Source: Caryophanales bacterium UBA1188 | GTDB taxonomy: Bacteria; Bacillota_I; Bacilli_A; Izemoplasmatales; UBA1188 | Direction of reading: 5' to 3' | Assembly (NCBI GenBank): GCA_002310135.1 | Contig: DBYK01000001.1 | Span: 186,001 to 250,000 of the forward strand | Length of the DNA: 64,000 nt | Part shown: one piece after another, positions 25,976-34,063 of the stretch | Layout: each line of letters begins with the position of its first letter | How positions within the stretch are numbered: the stretch's first letter is position 1 | The notes under the pieces: model-generated | Told to the model about the DNA's origin: nothing | The model's input: the letters and a program-made list of their open reading frames with translations, nothing else | The model's database searches: none | Made by a program: the position numbers and the translations under genes

Positions 25976-28087
25976 CTAATTTAATAATATTCTTCTTTTA
26001 GAATCATTAAAAGAAGAAAATAAATCTCTTTCACTAAAATGATCTATGTATGAAAATGACCTAAAGACATAAATATTTATTGAACCCAATAAATCAGTTC
26101 TATAAATAATTGAATTTATCTCTTCAAGTCTTTTTAAAACTTCTTTATCTGGGTGTCCATAGATATTGTTAAGCCCACAAGATATTAAAGATATTTTAGG
26201 TTTAAACTTATTTAAGAATTCTCTTTTTGATGAAGTATTACTGCCGTGATGAGCTACTTTTAAAAATGTAATCTCTTCATCTAGTTTATTTATAATATAA
26301 TCTTCTCCTTCGCTTTCAATATCTCCAGTAAATAAAAAAGATTTATTAAATATTTTTGAATATATAACCATAGATGAATCATTTTTAGAAGAACCACTAT
26401 AAGAAAAACATTTAAGATAAATATTCCCATAATTAAATTGAGATTCATTTAGTCCACTATATACATTATCTACTTTAAATGCTTCTTTTAAATCATCAAG
26501 TTCCATATAGTGATCACTATCATAGTGACTAATAAATATAGAATTAATTCTTCTTATATTCTGGCTTTTTAAATAATTAATCACTGTATCATAATTATCC
26601 TTATCACCTGTATCAATTAAAATATTATAGAACTTATCTCTAAGAAGTATAGAATCCCCTTGACCTACATCTATTATTTTCACAAATGGAGTAATTGAAT
26701 ATATTCCAAAGAAATAATTTAAAGATAAAAGGCCAATAATGATTATCAATGTTTTATTTCTTTTTTCTTTATCTTTTAAATATTTATATAGTATTAGTAA
26801 TACTATATATATGAGTAGTAAGAAATATATATTTATAATACTAAAATTTAGCTTATAATTGAATTTTAAGAAGAAATCGTATAATTTATCAATTATTAAT
26901 AAAACGCTTTTATAGAAGAAATTTAGCTTAGGGATAAAAAGTATGATATAGGTTAGAGTGATTAAAAATTTTGAAAAAATAAAGCCAAAAATAAGCGAAT
27001 ATAAAATTAATAAAATTGGAGCTTCTTTATTATTGTATATTACTAGAGGAAGAGAAAATAAAATGATAGATAAAGACAGCTTTATATATTTTTTAGTATT
27101 GCTTAAATAGATGATAAAAGTTGATAAATAAGTTAAATAAAAACCAGTACTAAATATACTAAATGGATTAAGTAATAAATTGATAATTAGAGTAATAGAT
27201 AATACATCTAATCTCATCATTCTTTTATTTGATAATAAAAGACTTTCATAAATAATAATCATAATAATCGCTCTACTGATAGATGAACTAGTAGAGAGAA
27301 TTGTCTTATATAATAGAAAGAATAATATATTAAATATATGAGTAATCTCAATTGGAATATTTAATTTATTAAATATATTTTCTATTCCTCTTTTTAAAAG
27401 GCTCAGGTGCAATCCTGAAATAGAAAAAAGATAGATTATCCCTAGCTCATTTATTTTTGATGATAATTCGTCATCATCTTTTATCCCTAAAGTTAATCTT
27501 TTGATATATTCTAGAGAGATTGAATCATAAGTTTTATCTATATAATCAATCACATGTTTTTTAATTTTATAAATATTGAATTTATTATTTTTTATTTCAA
27601 ATGATTCGAGTTTGAATTCGCCTATTATTCTTTTAGAATAAAGGTATCTATTGTAAAGAAAAGTGTTTTCAACACTTCTTGATTGATTAGTATATCTTCT
27701 TAAAGTTAATTTAAGATTATCACCTATTTCTATTAAATCATTTTTATTTATATATATTTTTAAATAATTAAGCCCTTTTTTAATTAATATATAATTGTCA
27801 CATTTCAAAGTTACTATACCTTCTTGTGATAAAGGAATATCTACTTTTATAGTCCAAAAATAAAGGATTATGTAAATAAGAAAGAAAAGGAGAGAAAATA
27901 TTAAAGAATAAAAAAATAATATTTTTGATCTTTTATATAAGAATATGAGATAAATTATATAAAATATGAGGACGTATTTACTCGTTAAAGATAAAAGAAT
28001 TAAGATTATTGAGATAGGAATATAGATGATTAGTCCACTTATATCACTAAACCGTAATATAGTCTTTAATCTTTTTAAAGAGTGCAT
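25976..28087 (-). CDS. comEC: ComEC/Rec2 DNA-uptake channel
   Basis: A polytopic protein of about 703 residues expected to carry transforming ssDNA across the membrane. Order: N-terminal helices with a short OB-like part, the competence domain (GLHLSLLKRGIE and many helices), then a C-terminal metallo-beta-lactamase-like domain starting VGQGDS with SHYDSDH, FTGDIE and KVAHHGS. The MBL motifs look intact, so nuclease activity is possible. The frame opens at a GTG at 28099; ATG 28087 is my choice. Either start lies inside the end of comEA, so translation is coupled. comEB is absent between comEA and comEC. Confidence 0.95.
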   Translation of the reverse strand: MHSLKRLKTILRFSDISGLIIYIPISIILILLSLTSKYVLIFYIIYLIFLYKRSKILFFYSLIFSLLFFLIYIILYFWTIKVDIPLSQEGIVTLKCDNYILIKKGLNYLKIYINKNDLIEIGDNLKLTLRRYTNQSRSVENTFLYNRYLYSKRIIGEFKLESFEIKNNKFNIYKIKKHVIDYIDKTYDSISLEYIKRLTLGIKDDDELSSKINELGIIYLFSISGLHLSLLKRGIENIFNKLNIPIEITHIFNILFFLLYKTILSTSSSISRAIIMIIIYESLLLSNKRMMRLDVLSITLIINLLLNPFSIFSTGFYLTYLSTFIIYLSNTKKYIKLSLSIILFSLPLVIYNNKEAPILLILYSLIFGFIFSKFLITLTYIILFIPKLNFFYKSVLLIIDKLYDFFLKFNYKLNFSIINIYFLLLIYIVLLILYKYLKDKEKRNKTLIIIIGLLSLNYFFGIYSITPFVKIIDVGQGDSILLRDKFYNILIDTGDKDNYDTVINYLKSQNIRRINSIFISHYDSDHYMELDDLKEAFKVDNVYSGLNESQFNYGNIYLKCFSYSGSSKNDSSMVIYSKIFNKSFLFTGDIESEGEDYIINKLDEEITFLKVAHHGSNTSSKREFLNKFKPKISLISCGLNNIYGHPDKEVLKRLEEINSIIYRTDLLGSINIYVFRSFSYIDHFSERDLFSSFNDSKRRILLN

Positions 28088-28619
28088 CGCCAATTCCACT
28101 CACCAACTTTATATCTTCTATTTTTTTAAAGAAACCATTTGCCTTTCTATACGCAATTATATCTTGAGCTTTCTTCTCTCCTATATATGGAATAGACATC
28201 AAAAGATTTAATCCTGCGGTATTAATATTTATTAAACCTATTTCATTTGTTTCAGTCGAAATATAACTATTGTTTCCTTTTCTTCCAATAGTTATACATG
28301 AATGATTAGTAACTATTTCTGCACAGTTGATCAGTGATGTATCCGCTCTATTAGTTAGGCCACCCGCCATATCTATTACATCGATAACTAATACTTCATC
28401 AGAATAAAATTCATAGATCCCAGGATAATATACTTCTCCTTTTATCTCTACTACTATTCTATTTTTAGTTACTGAAGTAGTTTCGGTGTATCTTGTGGTA
28501 ACTTCAGTTGGTTTTTCTTTTAAAGATTCGAAATTTAATAGCTTATCAAAAATGAAATATCCAAGCACAGCCATTAATATAATGACTCCTATAATTATAT
28601 AATTCTTCTTATTAAACAT
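28047..28619 (-). CDS. comEA: ComEA DNA receptor of the competence system
   Basis: A 190-residue protein anchored by one N-terminal helix (IIIGVIILMAVLGYFIF), with an SLBB-like middle and a C-terminal helix-hairpin-helix pair (INTAGLNLLMSIPYIGEKKA and SGIGDALFKKI). It binds incoming dsDNA outside the membrane. I start at ATG 28619 (MFNKKN) with GAGGTG 8 nt upstream; an ATG ten codons earlier lies inside a hairpin and lacks a ribosome site. It is co-transcribed with comEC. Confidence 0.95.
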   Translation of the reverse strand: MFNKKNYIIIGVIILMAVLGYFIFDKLLNFESLKEKPTEVTTRYTETTSVTKNRIVVEIKGEVYYPGIYEFYSDEVLVIDVIDMAGGLTNRADTSLINCAEIVTNHSCITIGRKGNNSYISTETNEIGLININTAGLNLLMSIPYIGEKKAQDIIAYRKANGFFKKIEDIKLVSGIGDALFKKIKDYITV

Positions 28620-28625
28620 AAAAAA

Positions 28626-28671
28626 ACACCTCATAAGAATAATACTCATGAGGTGTATAATTATTTTAAAA
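28626..28671 (-). promoter_or_regulatory. Putative competence promoter with dyad before comEA
   Basis: TTTTAAAATA (28671-28662) and GTATTATT (28645-28638) are 16 bp apart. GTATTATT is in the loop of a 9-bp inverted repeat, ACACCTCAT (28656-28648) and ATGAGGTGT (28634-28626). The hairpin is followed by seven T and contains the comEA ribosome site. It could be the rsfS terminator, a masking hairpin, an operator, or a combination. Confidence 0.5.
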
Positions 28672-28674
28672 AAA

Positions 28675-28989
28675 TTATATTAATTTTTTATATGATATAA
28701 ACAAATTATCAAGGCTATATAGTTCTCTTGAATCATTAGTCATTATGTTAATTAGAATCTCTCCCATGTCGACTAGGACCCAATCACTATCGCGCCCTTC
28801 AACGTGATGATAACTGATATTTGCTTCATCTAAGTGGTTAAGTGATGCGGTTAATTGTCTTTTATTTAAGGCAGTTGAGATGAATACATAGTTATAAAAA
28901 GGGTTAGTCTCCATTAAATCGTAAAGACATATATTAAATAATTTTGATTCATCTAATATTTTAAATATTTGATTTAGTTCTTCTTTCAT
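28675..28989 (-). CDS. rsfS: Ribosomal silencing factor RsfS
   Basis: A 104-residue RsfS (YqeL) protein that binds L14 and blocks subunit joining under starvation. The YNYVFISTALNKRQLTAS and HHVEGRDSDWVLVDMGEI blocks are diagnostic. ATG 28989 overlaps the yqeK stop (TGATG). It is the last gene of yqeG-yqeH-yqeK-rsfS, directly before the comEA promoter region. Confidence 0.95.
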   Translation of the reverse strand: MKEELNQIFKILDESKLFNICLYDLMETNPFYNYVFISTALNKRQLTASLNHLDEANISYHHVEGRDSDWVLVDMGEILINIMTNDSRELYSLDNLFISYKKLI

Positions 28990-29552
28990 CAATTAAATTC
29001 CTTATAATAATTTAGGGCATCGTAAGTGATTTTTGGGATCACTTTATTTCCTTCTTTTAAGTAAGAGATTGTATATGTAAGCGCATCTTTCATTGCGAGA
29101 TTTAAATCTTTCTTGGCGATTTCTCTTAGGTGATTTGAATAATCAAGATTCCTTGATGGATCAGTGAAATCAGATAGATATATTATCTTTTCAAGATCTG
29201 ACATAGCGGGTCTTGATAGAGTATGATTTTTTATTGCGTTTAAGATATCTATATCATCAATTCCAAGATATTCTTTGGAATAAACAAATGCGCTAAATGA
29301 ATGCATAACGCTTTTTGGGATAGACTCTATTTCACTCATCTTATAATATTTCTTCAATAATTCTATATTTTCATCTTGAGTAAAGTTTTTAGTTATATCG
29401 TGCAAGCTAGCAGCAATTCTCGCTTTATTTATATCCGCATTATATATTTTTGAATATTTTAAAGCTTCATCTATTACACCTAAGGTATGAATATACCTTT
29501 TTTCATCTACCATAGTTTTAACGAGTGGTAAATAATCTTTATTATAATCCAT
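28989..29552 (-). CDS. yqeK: YqeK-type HD-domain nucleotidase (Ap4A hydrolase)
   Basis: A 187-residue HD protein. The metal site is complete: H in RYIHTLGV, HD in SLHDITKN, H in VMHSFSAF, and D in YLSDFTDPSR. YqeK enzymes cleave diadenosine tetraphosphate symmetrically to ADP. In B. subtilis nadD precedes yqeK; here yqeH does, its start abutting the yqeH stop at 29552, and nadD is not in the window. Confidence 0.93.
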   Translation of the reverse strand: MDYNKDYLPLVKTMVDEKRYIHTLGVIDEALKYSKIYNADINKARIAASLHDITKNFTQDENIELLKKYYKMSEIESIPKSVMHSFSAFVYSKEYLGIDDIDILNAIKNHTLSRPAMSDLEKIIYLSDFTDPSRNLDYSNHLREIAKKDLNLAMKDALTYTISYLKEGNKVIPKITYDALNYYKEFN

Positions 29553-30676
29553 TATATGATAGCCTTTCTTAGATATATTCCAACCATGACAGGAGCGTAT
29601 ACTTTAACATGAAAAGGCGCTCTTAGGGTGATGAAGCCAAGCCCAGATATCACTATATCATATTTCTCTGTATCTCTAATATGAAATTCACTCATCGCAA
29701 ATTTAGGTAAGTTTTCTTTACTTGAAAAAGGTGGAGTGAGTAGTGTATATAATTTGGTATTATAGAGATTATCTGCGTTTTCAAGTTTAGTTCTGTGAAT
29801 CGCTAAATTATTAGAAAAATATAATGTCACATTGTTTCTACCACCATTAGCGCCAGACAAGAAGTCAAATCTTGCGAGTCCACCAATGAATAAAGTTTGG
29901 TCGCACTCTAGTTGATATACTATTGCTTTTATTTCTTTTTGTGGTACTACAAGTTTTAAAGATTTCTTTGTGAGATATCTTAAATATTGGTGTCTATTCA
30001 ATACTCCTGGAGTATCATATATAGTTGTACCATCATTCATAGGGAATCCAATAAAACTTAAAGTAGTATTTGGAGCGTATGATACAGTTAAAGCTTCTCT
30101 ATCAGTTCCTTCAAATCTTTTTAGTATTTGATTTACAAGTTTACTCTTACCTACATTTGATGAACCAACGATATATACATCTCTACCATTTTTATATTTT
30201 TGGATTAATTCTAATAAATCATCTACGTAAATATTCTTTTTACTTGAAATTAAAATAGAATCTAGAACATTTAACCCTTCTTCTTTCAGCATCATATTGA
30301 TCCAATTTAAGATTTTTTCTCTATTAACCGATTGAGGAAGAAGATCAACTTTATTAGCAGCTAAAATAATATCGTTTTGACCAGTGATTCTCTTGATATT
30401 TGGGAGGAATGAACCAGAAAAATCAAATATATCGACTATTAATACGATTAGAGAATCAGTCGCATTTATAGTAGATAATACCTTGATGTAGTCATCACCT
30501 TTAATATCATTTGAAACATATTCTTGATAGTTTCTTATTCTAAAACAGCGTTGACAAAGAGGAGTTCTTTTCAAACTCTTAAAATCTTCATAAATATGAC
30601 TTGGAACGTATCCATCTTTCATTTTGTCTTTAGATTGAATTGTAATACCGCAACCTGTACAAATTATTTTTTCCAT
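29552..30676 (-). CDS. yqeH: Circularly permuted ribosome-biogenesis GTPase YqeH
   Basis: A 374-residue GTPase needed for 30S assembly. An N-terminal zinc finger (CTGCG and CQRCF) is followed by a circularly permuted G domain: NKVDLLP (G4) and SSKK (G5) come before GSSNVGKS (G1) and DTPG (G3). A C-terminal RNA-binding region follows. It overlaps the end of yqeG by 13 nt. Confidence 0.96.
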   Translation of the reverse strand: MEKIICTGCGITIQSKDKMKDGYVPSHIYEDFKSLKRTPLCQRCFRIRNYQEYVSNDIKGDDYIKVLSTINATDSLIVLIVDIFDFSGSFLPNIKRITGQNDIILAANKVDLLPQSVNREKILNWINMMLKEEGLNVLDSILISSKKNIYVDDLLELIQKYKNGRDVYIVGSSNVGKSKLVNQILKRFEGTDREALTVSYAPNTTLSFIGFPMNDGTTIYDTPGVLNRHQYLRYLTKKSLKLVVPQKEIKAIVYQLECDQTLFIGGLARFDFLSGANGGRNNVTLYFSNNLAIHRTKLENADNLYNTKLYTLLTPPFSSKENLPKFAMSEFHIRDTEKYDIVISGLGFITLRAPFHVKVYAPVMVGIYLRKAII

Positions 30677-31221
30677 CTTTTATTTAGCCCTAGTTCTATA
30701 AATTCATTACTATGCATTTTATTAATTCTTCTTAAGATTAATCTTTCAAAGAATCTATTTATTTTTGTATACCATTTTTCTGTCTTAGGATTAATCGGAT
30801 CAACTAGTACTGATAGAATTCCTAATTTATTAGATAAAACTATATCAGTCACAACTTGGTCACCAATCCATAATACTTCATCTTTATTGATGTTGTATTT
30901 ATGGATATATTTATTAATCCTATTTTTAAATGGTTTTGCGAGTGAATGAAACGATATTGAATCAAGTGCGCTCCCAAAATTAAATACTCTCTTCTTATGA
31001 TTGTTTGAAAGGATAAAAAGAGTAAATCCATCTTTTTTTAACTTATTAAACAAATCTAATACTGATTCATCTGGATAGTGAGTATCATAATCCGCAATTG
31101 TATTATCTAAATCAAAAAAAATAATCTTAATTCCTCTATCTAAATAATCTTTATAAGGGATAAGAAAGATATCATTATAATAAGAATTTGGGAGATACTT
31201 CAATAAACTATAATTTTTCAT
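30664..31221 (-). CDS. yqeG: YqeG family HAD-type phosphatase
   Basis: A protein of about 185 residues with a HAD phosphatase core: nucleophile in FFDLDNT, motif II LSNN, Lys in AKPFKN, and acidic motif WIGDQVVTD. The family lies upstream of yqeH in many Bacillota; its substrate in bacteria is unsettled. The frame is open 37 codons further up, but that stretch runs through promoter and terminator sequence. ATG 31221 matches the family start (MKNYSLLKYLPNSYYNDI). It has no clear ribosome site and lies about 13 nt from the -10 box, so the mRNA is probably near-leaderless. Confidence 0.9.
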   Translation of the reverse strand: MKNYSLLKYLPNSYYNDIFLIPYKDYLDRGIKIIFFDLDNTIADYDTHYPDESVLDLFNKLKKDGFTLFILSNNHKKRVFNFGSALDSISFHSLAKPFKNRINKYIHKYNINKDEVLWIGDQVVTDIVLSNKLGILSVLVDPINPKTEKWYTKINRFFERLILRRINKMHSNEFIELGLNKRWKK

Positions 31222-31223
31222 CG

Positions 31224-31262
31224 ACCATTTAATATTATAAATTATTAAATGGTTGATTTCAA
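31224..31262 (-). promoter_or_regulatory. yqeG promoter embedded in an 11-bp dyad
   Basis: TTGAAA (31262-31257) and TATAAT (31239-31234) are exactly 17 bp apart. A perfect inverted repeat, ACCATTTAATA / TATTAAATGGT (31253-31243 and 31234-31224, 8-bp centre), surrounds the -10 box and reaches almost to the yqeG start codon. It is a strong candidate operator for the yqeG-yqeH-yqeK-rsfS operon. Confidence 0.7.
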
Positions 31263-31293
31263 GAAATAAAGATTGTGATTGACTTAATTTTAT

Positions 31294-31322
31294 GAAAAAA
31301 ATATACTGATTACACAGTATAT
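31294..31322 (-). terminator. Terminator after the 31325-31987 signal peptidase gene
   Basis: ATATACTG and CAGTATAT pair around a 6-nt loop and are followed by seven T on the minus strand. It marks the end of the surface-protein/AAA+ cluster. Confidence 0.92.
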
Positions 31323-31324
31323 TT

Positions 31325-31987
31325 TTATTCATTATTAGATTTTTCTTTAAGAATTTCTTCTTTTAATTCTTCTCTAATTCTTTCTAGTTCCTTGTTTCTT
31401 TCTTCTTCTAATGCTTTATTTTTTTCTTCAAGTTCTAATTTTGTTTTTTCTTTAGAAATCTTGATTATATTAATCATCTCATAAACGATGATGTATAAAA
31501 ATAATACAACAATTAGGAAGAATATTAAATTCTTAAAATTCGTAGTAATCTTACCAAGTCCTAAGAATGGTCCATATTTAACTACTTTACCTATGTAGTT
31601 GTCTTTTGAAACAGGGATAGTATCAACTGAATGATTATTATCACCTTTTGTCACAATAGTTGAATCTTCATTTATGGAATAGATTCTGTGAACTACATTT
31701 ATTTTTTCTTGGTCATTATAGTAAACGATGATGTCGCCTACTTCTAAATCATCATATTCAAAATCTTTGACAATAATACAGTCATTTACCATAATGGTTG
31801 GTTCCATTGATGGGCTTACTACAGTTGAAAAACTGTATCCAAAGAATTTAGGCATCTTATTTTGGCTTATTGAAATGGTGCCATAGATTAGAAGAACTAC
31901 TGTAAGACCTATTATTAAGTCTGCGATGACTTCAAGAATTATCGATAGAGCACTTCTTTTTTTCTTTATTTTTTTAGTTTCATCCAT
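31325..31987 (-). CDS. SipW-like signal peptidase I with coiled-coil tail (first)
   Basis: A 220-residue type I signal peptidase of the ER/SipW class: nucleophile Ser60 in SPSMEPT, His100 in VVHRI (instead of the Lys of LepB), and Asp116 in GDNN. One membrane helix precedes the catalytic domain and another follows (about 150-172). A charged coiled coil of about 45 residues (KTKLELEEKNKALEEE...) then faces the cytosol, which is unusual for SipW. It is the last gene of the cluster, 2 nt after the DUF2357-like gene, so it is probably coupled. It likely processes the TasA/camelysin-class signal peptides encoded upstream. Confidence 0.85.
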   Translation of the reverse strand: MDETKKIKKKRSALSIILEVIADLIIGLTVVLLIYGTISISQNKMPKFFGYSFSTVVSPSMEPTIMVNDCIIVKDFEYDDLEVGDIIVYYNDQEKINVVHRIYSINEDSTIVTKGDNNHSVDTIPVSKDNYIGKVVKYGPFLGLGKITTNFKNLIFFLIVVLFLYIIVYEMINIIKISKEKTKLELEEKNKALEEERNKELERIREELKEEILKEKSNNE

Positions 31988-31989
31988 AA

Positions 31990-34014
31990 TTAGTTCTCTA
32001 AGCGTTCTTTCCTTTTAGCTTCTCTATCCATTCTAACTTTATTTAAAGCAGCCATTCTCTCTTCATAAGCCTTAACCTTTAAAATAGCGTTGTTTTCTTT
32101 TTCTTTTTGGAGTGCTCTTTTGCGCTCGTTAAGGGCTTTTTCTTTTAATTGACGCATCTTTTCATTGTGTTCTTTTAGTCTTCTAAGCCTATATTCTTCA
32201 GTTTCAATCTTCATCTTAGCTTTTTCTTCTTGAATAAGCTTTTGAGTTTCTTTTTCTTTTTCTTTAATTTCGAGTCTAATCTTTTCTTTCCTTGATTTGA
32301 TTTCTTTATTTAGTTTTTCCATCTTGCGTTTAGCTTCCGCTTCTAAATCTTTAATCTGTTTTTCAAGGATTAATTTTTCACTCGCAAGTTCCATTTTAGC
32401 TTGCCTCTTGTAGTTGTTTACTTCAACCTTAATTTCATTTAAGGCTTGATTTCTAAATGCTTCTAGAGAATTCTTTTCATAATCTAGAACTTCTTTGTTT
32501 TGATCGATATCATCTATATCTTTATCATATTCACCAATTATTTGCATTCTATCATCGACTTGTTTCTTAAGCCTCTCGATAGTATTTCTATTTTTAGATG
32601 CCTCAATCTCTTCTTTCTTTTTCTTGATGATTTTCTTATTTAAAGATTCAAGGTCTTTTAAGAGCTTACGTTCTCTTCTCATTGAGTTGTTGTAATCAAC
32701 TTCTTTGATTTCTCTTATAACTTTTGCGAACTTGAGTTGATATTTCTTTCTATCATAACTCTTTTCTGCGTCTTCTTCAGTTATAAGATAATTGAAGATG
32801 TTTTGATCTGCTTCAAATTCAAATATAGAATTATATAATGAATTCACAATATCAGTAGTCTTTCTTAGAGCTCTCCTCAATGCTTCATCATCAGAAATCT
32901 TACCACTTTCTTTGATTTCTTCTTGAGATTCTCTCAGTAATTCTTTATATTTATTTAAGAAATATTCATTTAAAGTTGAATCTTCAACTTGAATTTGAGA
33001 TGGATTATCTACGAAATCATCGAAGTTATTTCTGAGTTGCTTGTTGCTGCGTTTTGTATATTCAAGTCCACCTTCAATATTAAATAAATTCTTTCTAACT
33101 TTTTGATTACCTGCTATAGTTGCGAAATTGATTAAGAATAGATCTCTAACATGTTCACTAAATGCATCATCAAAAGGAATGTCTTTTTCATTTACTTTAA
33201 CATCGTATGCTAATGTTGAATATTTATCTAAGAATAACCAAAGGTTATATGCATTCTTGAAATCTGGATTTTTTAAGATGATATTTGTCTTTAAGATTGG
33301 AGGTCTAACAGGAGCTGTGCCTTTCATCATCTTCATAAACAAGCTATTTCTTAAAGCATCAATTAAGCTTGATAGTTTTTCAACTCTTTCTAAGAAATCA
33401 TAGTTTGTGATATTAACCTTTTTATCATCTAGGTCTCTTTTCATAGTGAAATCTATTTTCATTTCGATATTAACGTCGCTTATATCGAATGTTGATTCAC
33501 TATAGACATGGTCTTTTTGGAATGATTCTACGTTTTCTTTGATAATTAAATATCTATTTCTTACGAATAAGAATAATCTGTTTATTAATGTCGCAATAAA
33601 TCTATTTTCATAGATTTGGAAATCCTGTTCTGGATTGATGGTTAGAATCTTCTTTGGAATAACCATATCATTCTTTTCATCAATTTCTTTGATGTAATGA
33701 GTATGGGCGGCTAGGTGTCTTACTGATGTTGCGTTAATCTTTTTCGCTTTTTCAATTGCCACAACATCTTCTTCATATTTAAGATTACTTCTAGGGTTTT
33801 TAGTTATTCTATCTAAAGATGGAAAATAAGATTCGATAGTTTTTATCCAATCCATATCAAATATCTTAGTTTCACTCATGTTCTTTTGATAGACTTTATT
33901 TTTACCCTTATTATATACAGCATCAAAATATTTAACGAATTCTAAATCGTTATATTTGAATAAGGTTGCATCTATTTCTTTAAACAATCTATCGAGATCA
34001 TCACGCTCATTCAT
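31990..34014 (-). CDS. DUF2357-like protein with long C-terminal coiled coil
   Basis: A 674-residue cytosolic protein. The first about 330 residues include NATSVRHLAAHTHYI and NPEQDFQIYENRFIATLINR, which resemble DUF2357, a domain found with McrB-type ATPases and in McrC-like proteins. From about residue 440 to the end it is almost entirely Lys/Glu-rich coiled coil. No PD-(D/E)xK nuclease motif is visible, so it is not an ordinary McrC. AGGAGGG precedes its ATG. It lies between the McrB-like gene and a SipW-like peptidase gene, implying a shared function. Family assignment is from memory and needs a profile search; the coiled coil and absent nuclease are seen directly. Confidence 0.55.
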   Translation of the reverse strand: MNERDDLDRLFKEIDATLFKYNDLEFVKYFDAVYNKGKNKVYQKNMSETKIFDMDWIKTIESYFPSLDRITKNPRSNLKYEEDVVAIEKAKKINATSVRHLAAHTHYIKEIDEKNDMVIPKKILTINPEQDFQIYENRFIATLINRLFLFVRNRYLIIKENVESFQKDHVYSESTFDISDVNIEMKIDFTMKRDLDDKKVNITNYDFLERVEKLSSLIDALRNSLFMKMMKGTAPVRPPILKTNIILKNPDFKNAYNLWLFLDKYSTLAYDVKVNEKDIPFDDAFSEHVRDLFLINFATIAGNQKVRKNLFNIEGGLEYTKRSNKQLRNNFDDFVDNPSQIQVEDSTLNEYFLNKYKELLRESQEEIKESGKISDDEALRRALRKTTDIVNSLYNSIFEFEADQNIFNYLITEEDAEKSYDRKKYQLKFAKVIREIKEVDYNNSMRRERKLLKDLESLNKKIIKKKKEEIEASKNRNTIERLKKQVDDRMQIIGEYDKDIDDIDQNKEVLDYEKNSLEAFRNQALNEIKVEVNNYKRQAKMELASEKLILEKQIKDLEAEAKRKMEKLNKEIKSRKEKIRLEIKEKEKETQKLIQEEKAKMKIETEEYRLRRLKEHNEKMRQLKEKALNERKRALQKEKENNAILKVKAYEERMAALNKVRMDREAKRKERLEN

Positions 34015-34036
34015 AAGAACCCTCCTAAATAGAAAA

Positions 34037-34063
34037 TTAAGAACTCAATCTAAGAGTTCTTAA
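34037..34063 (-). terminator. Hairpin/attenuator between McrB-like and DUF2357-like genes
   Basis: TTAAGAACTC and GAGTTCTTAA form a perfect 10-bp stem with a 7-nt loop that holds the stop codon of the McrB-like gene. Only TTTTCTATTT follows, so termination is probably partial. Confidence 0.6.

Noticed and set aside
31222..31332. N-terminal extension of YqeG and overlap with the signal peptidase gene
   Set aside because: This stretch contains a terminator hairpin and a near-consensus promoter; the family start is at 31221.
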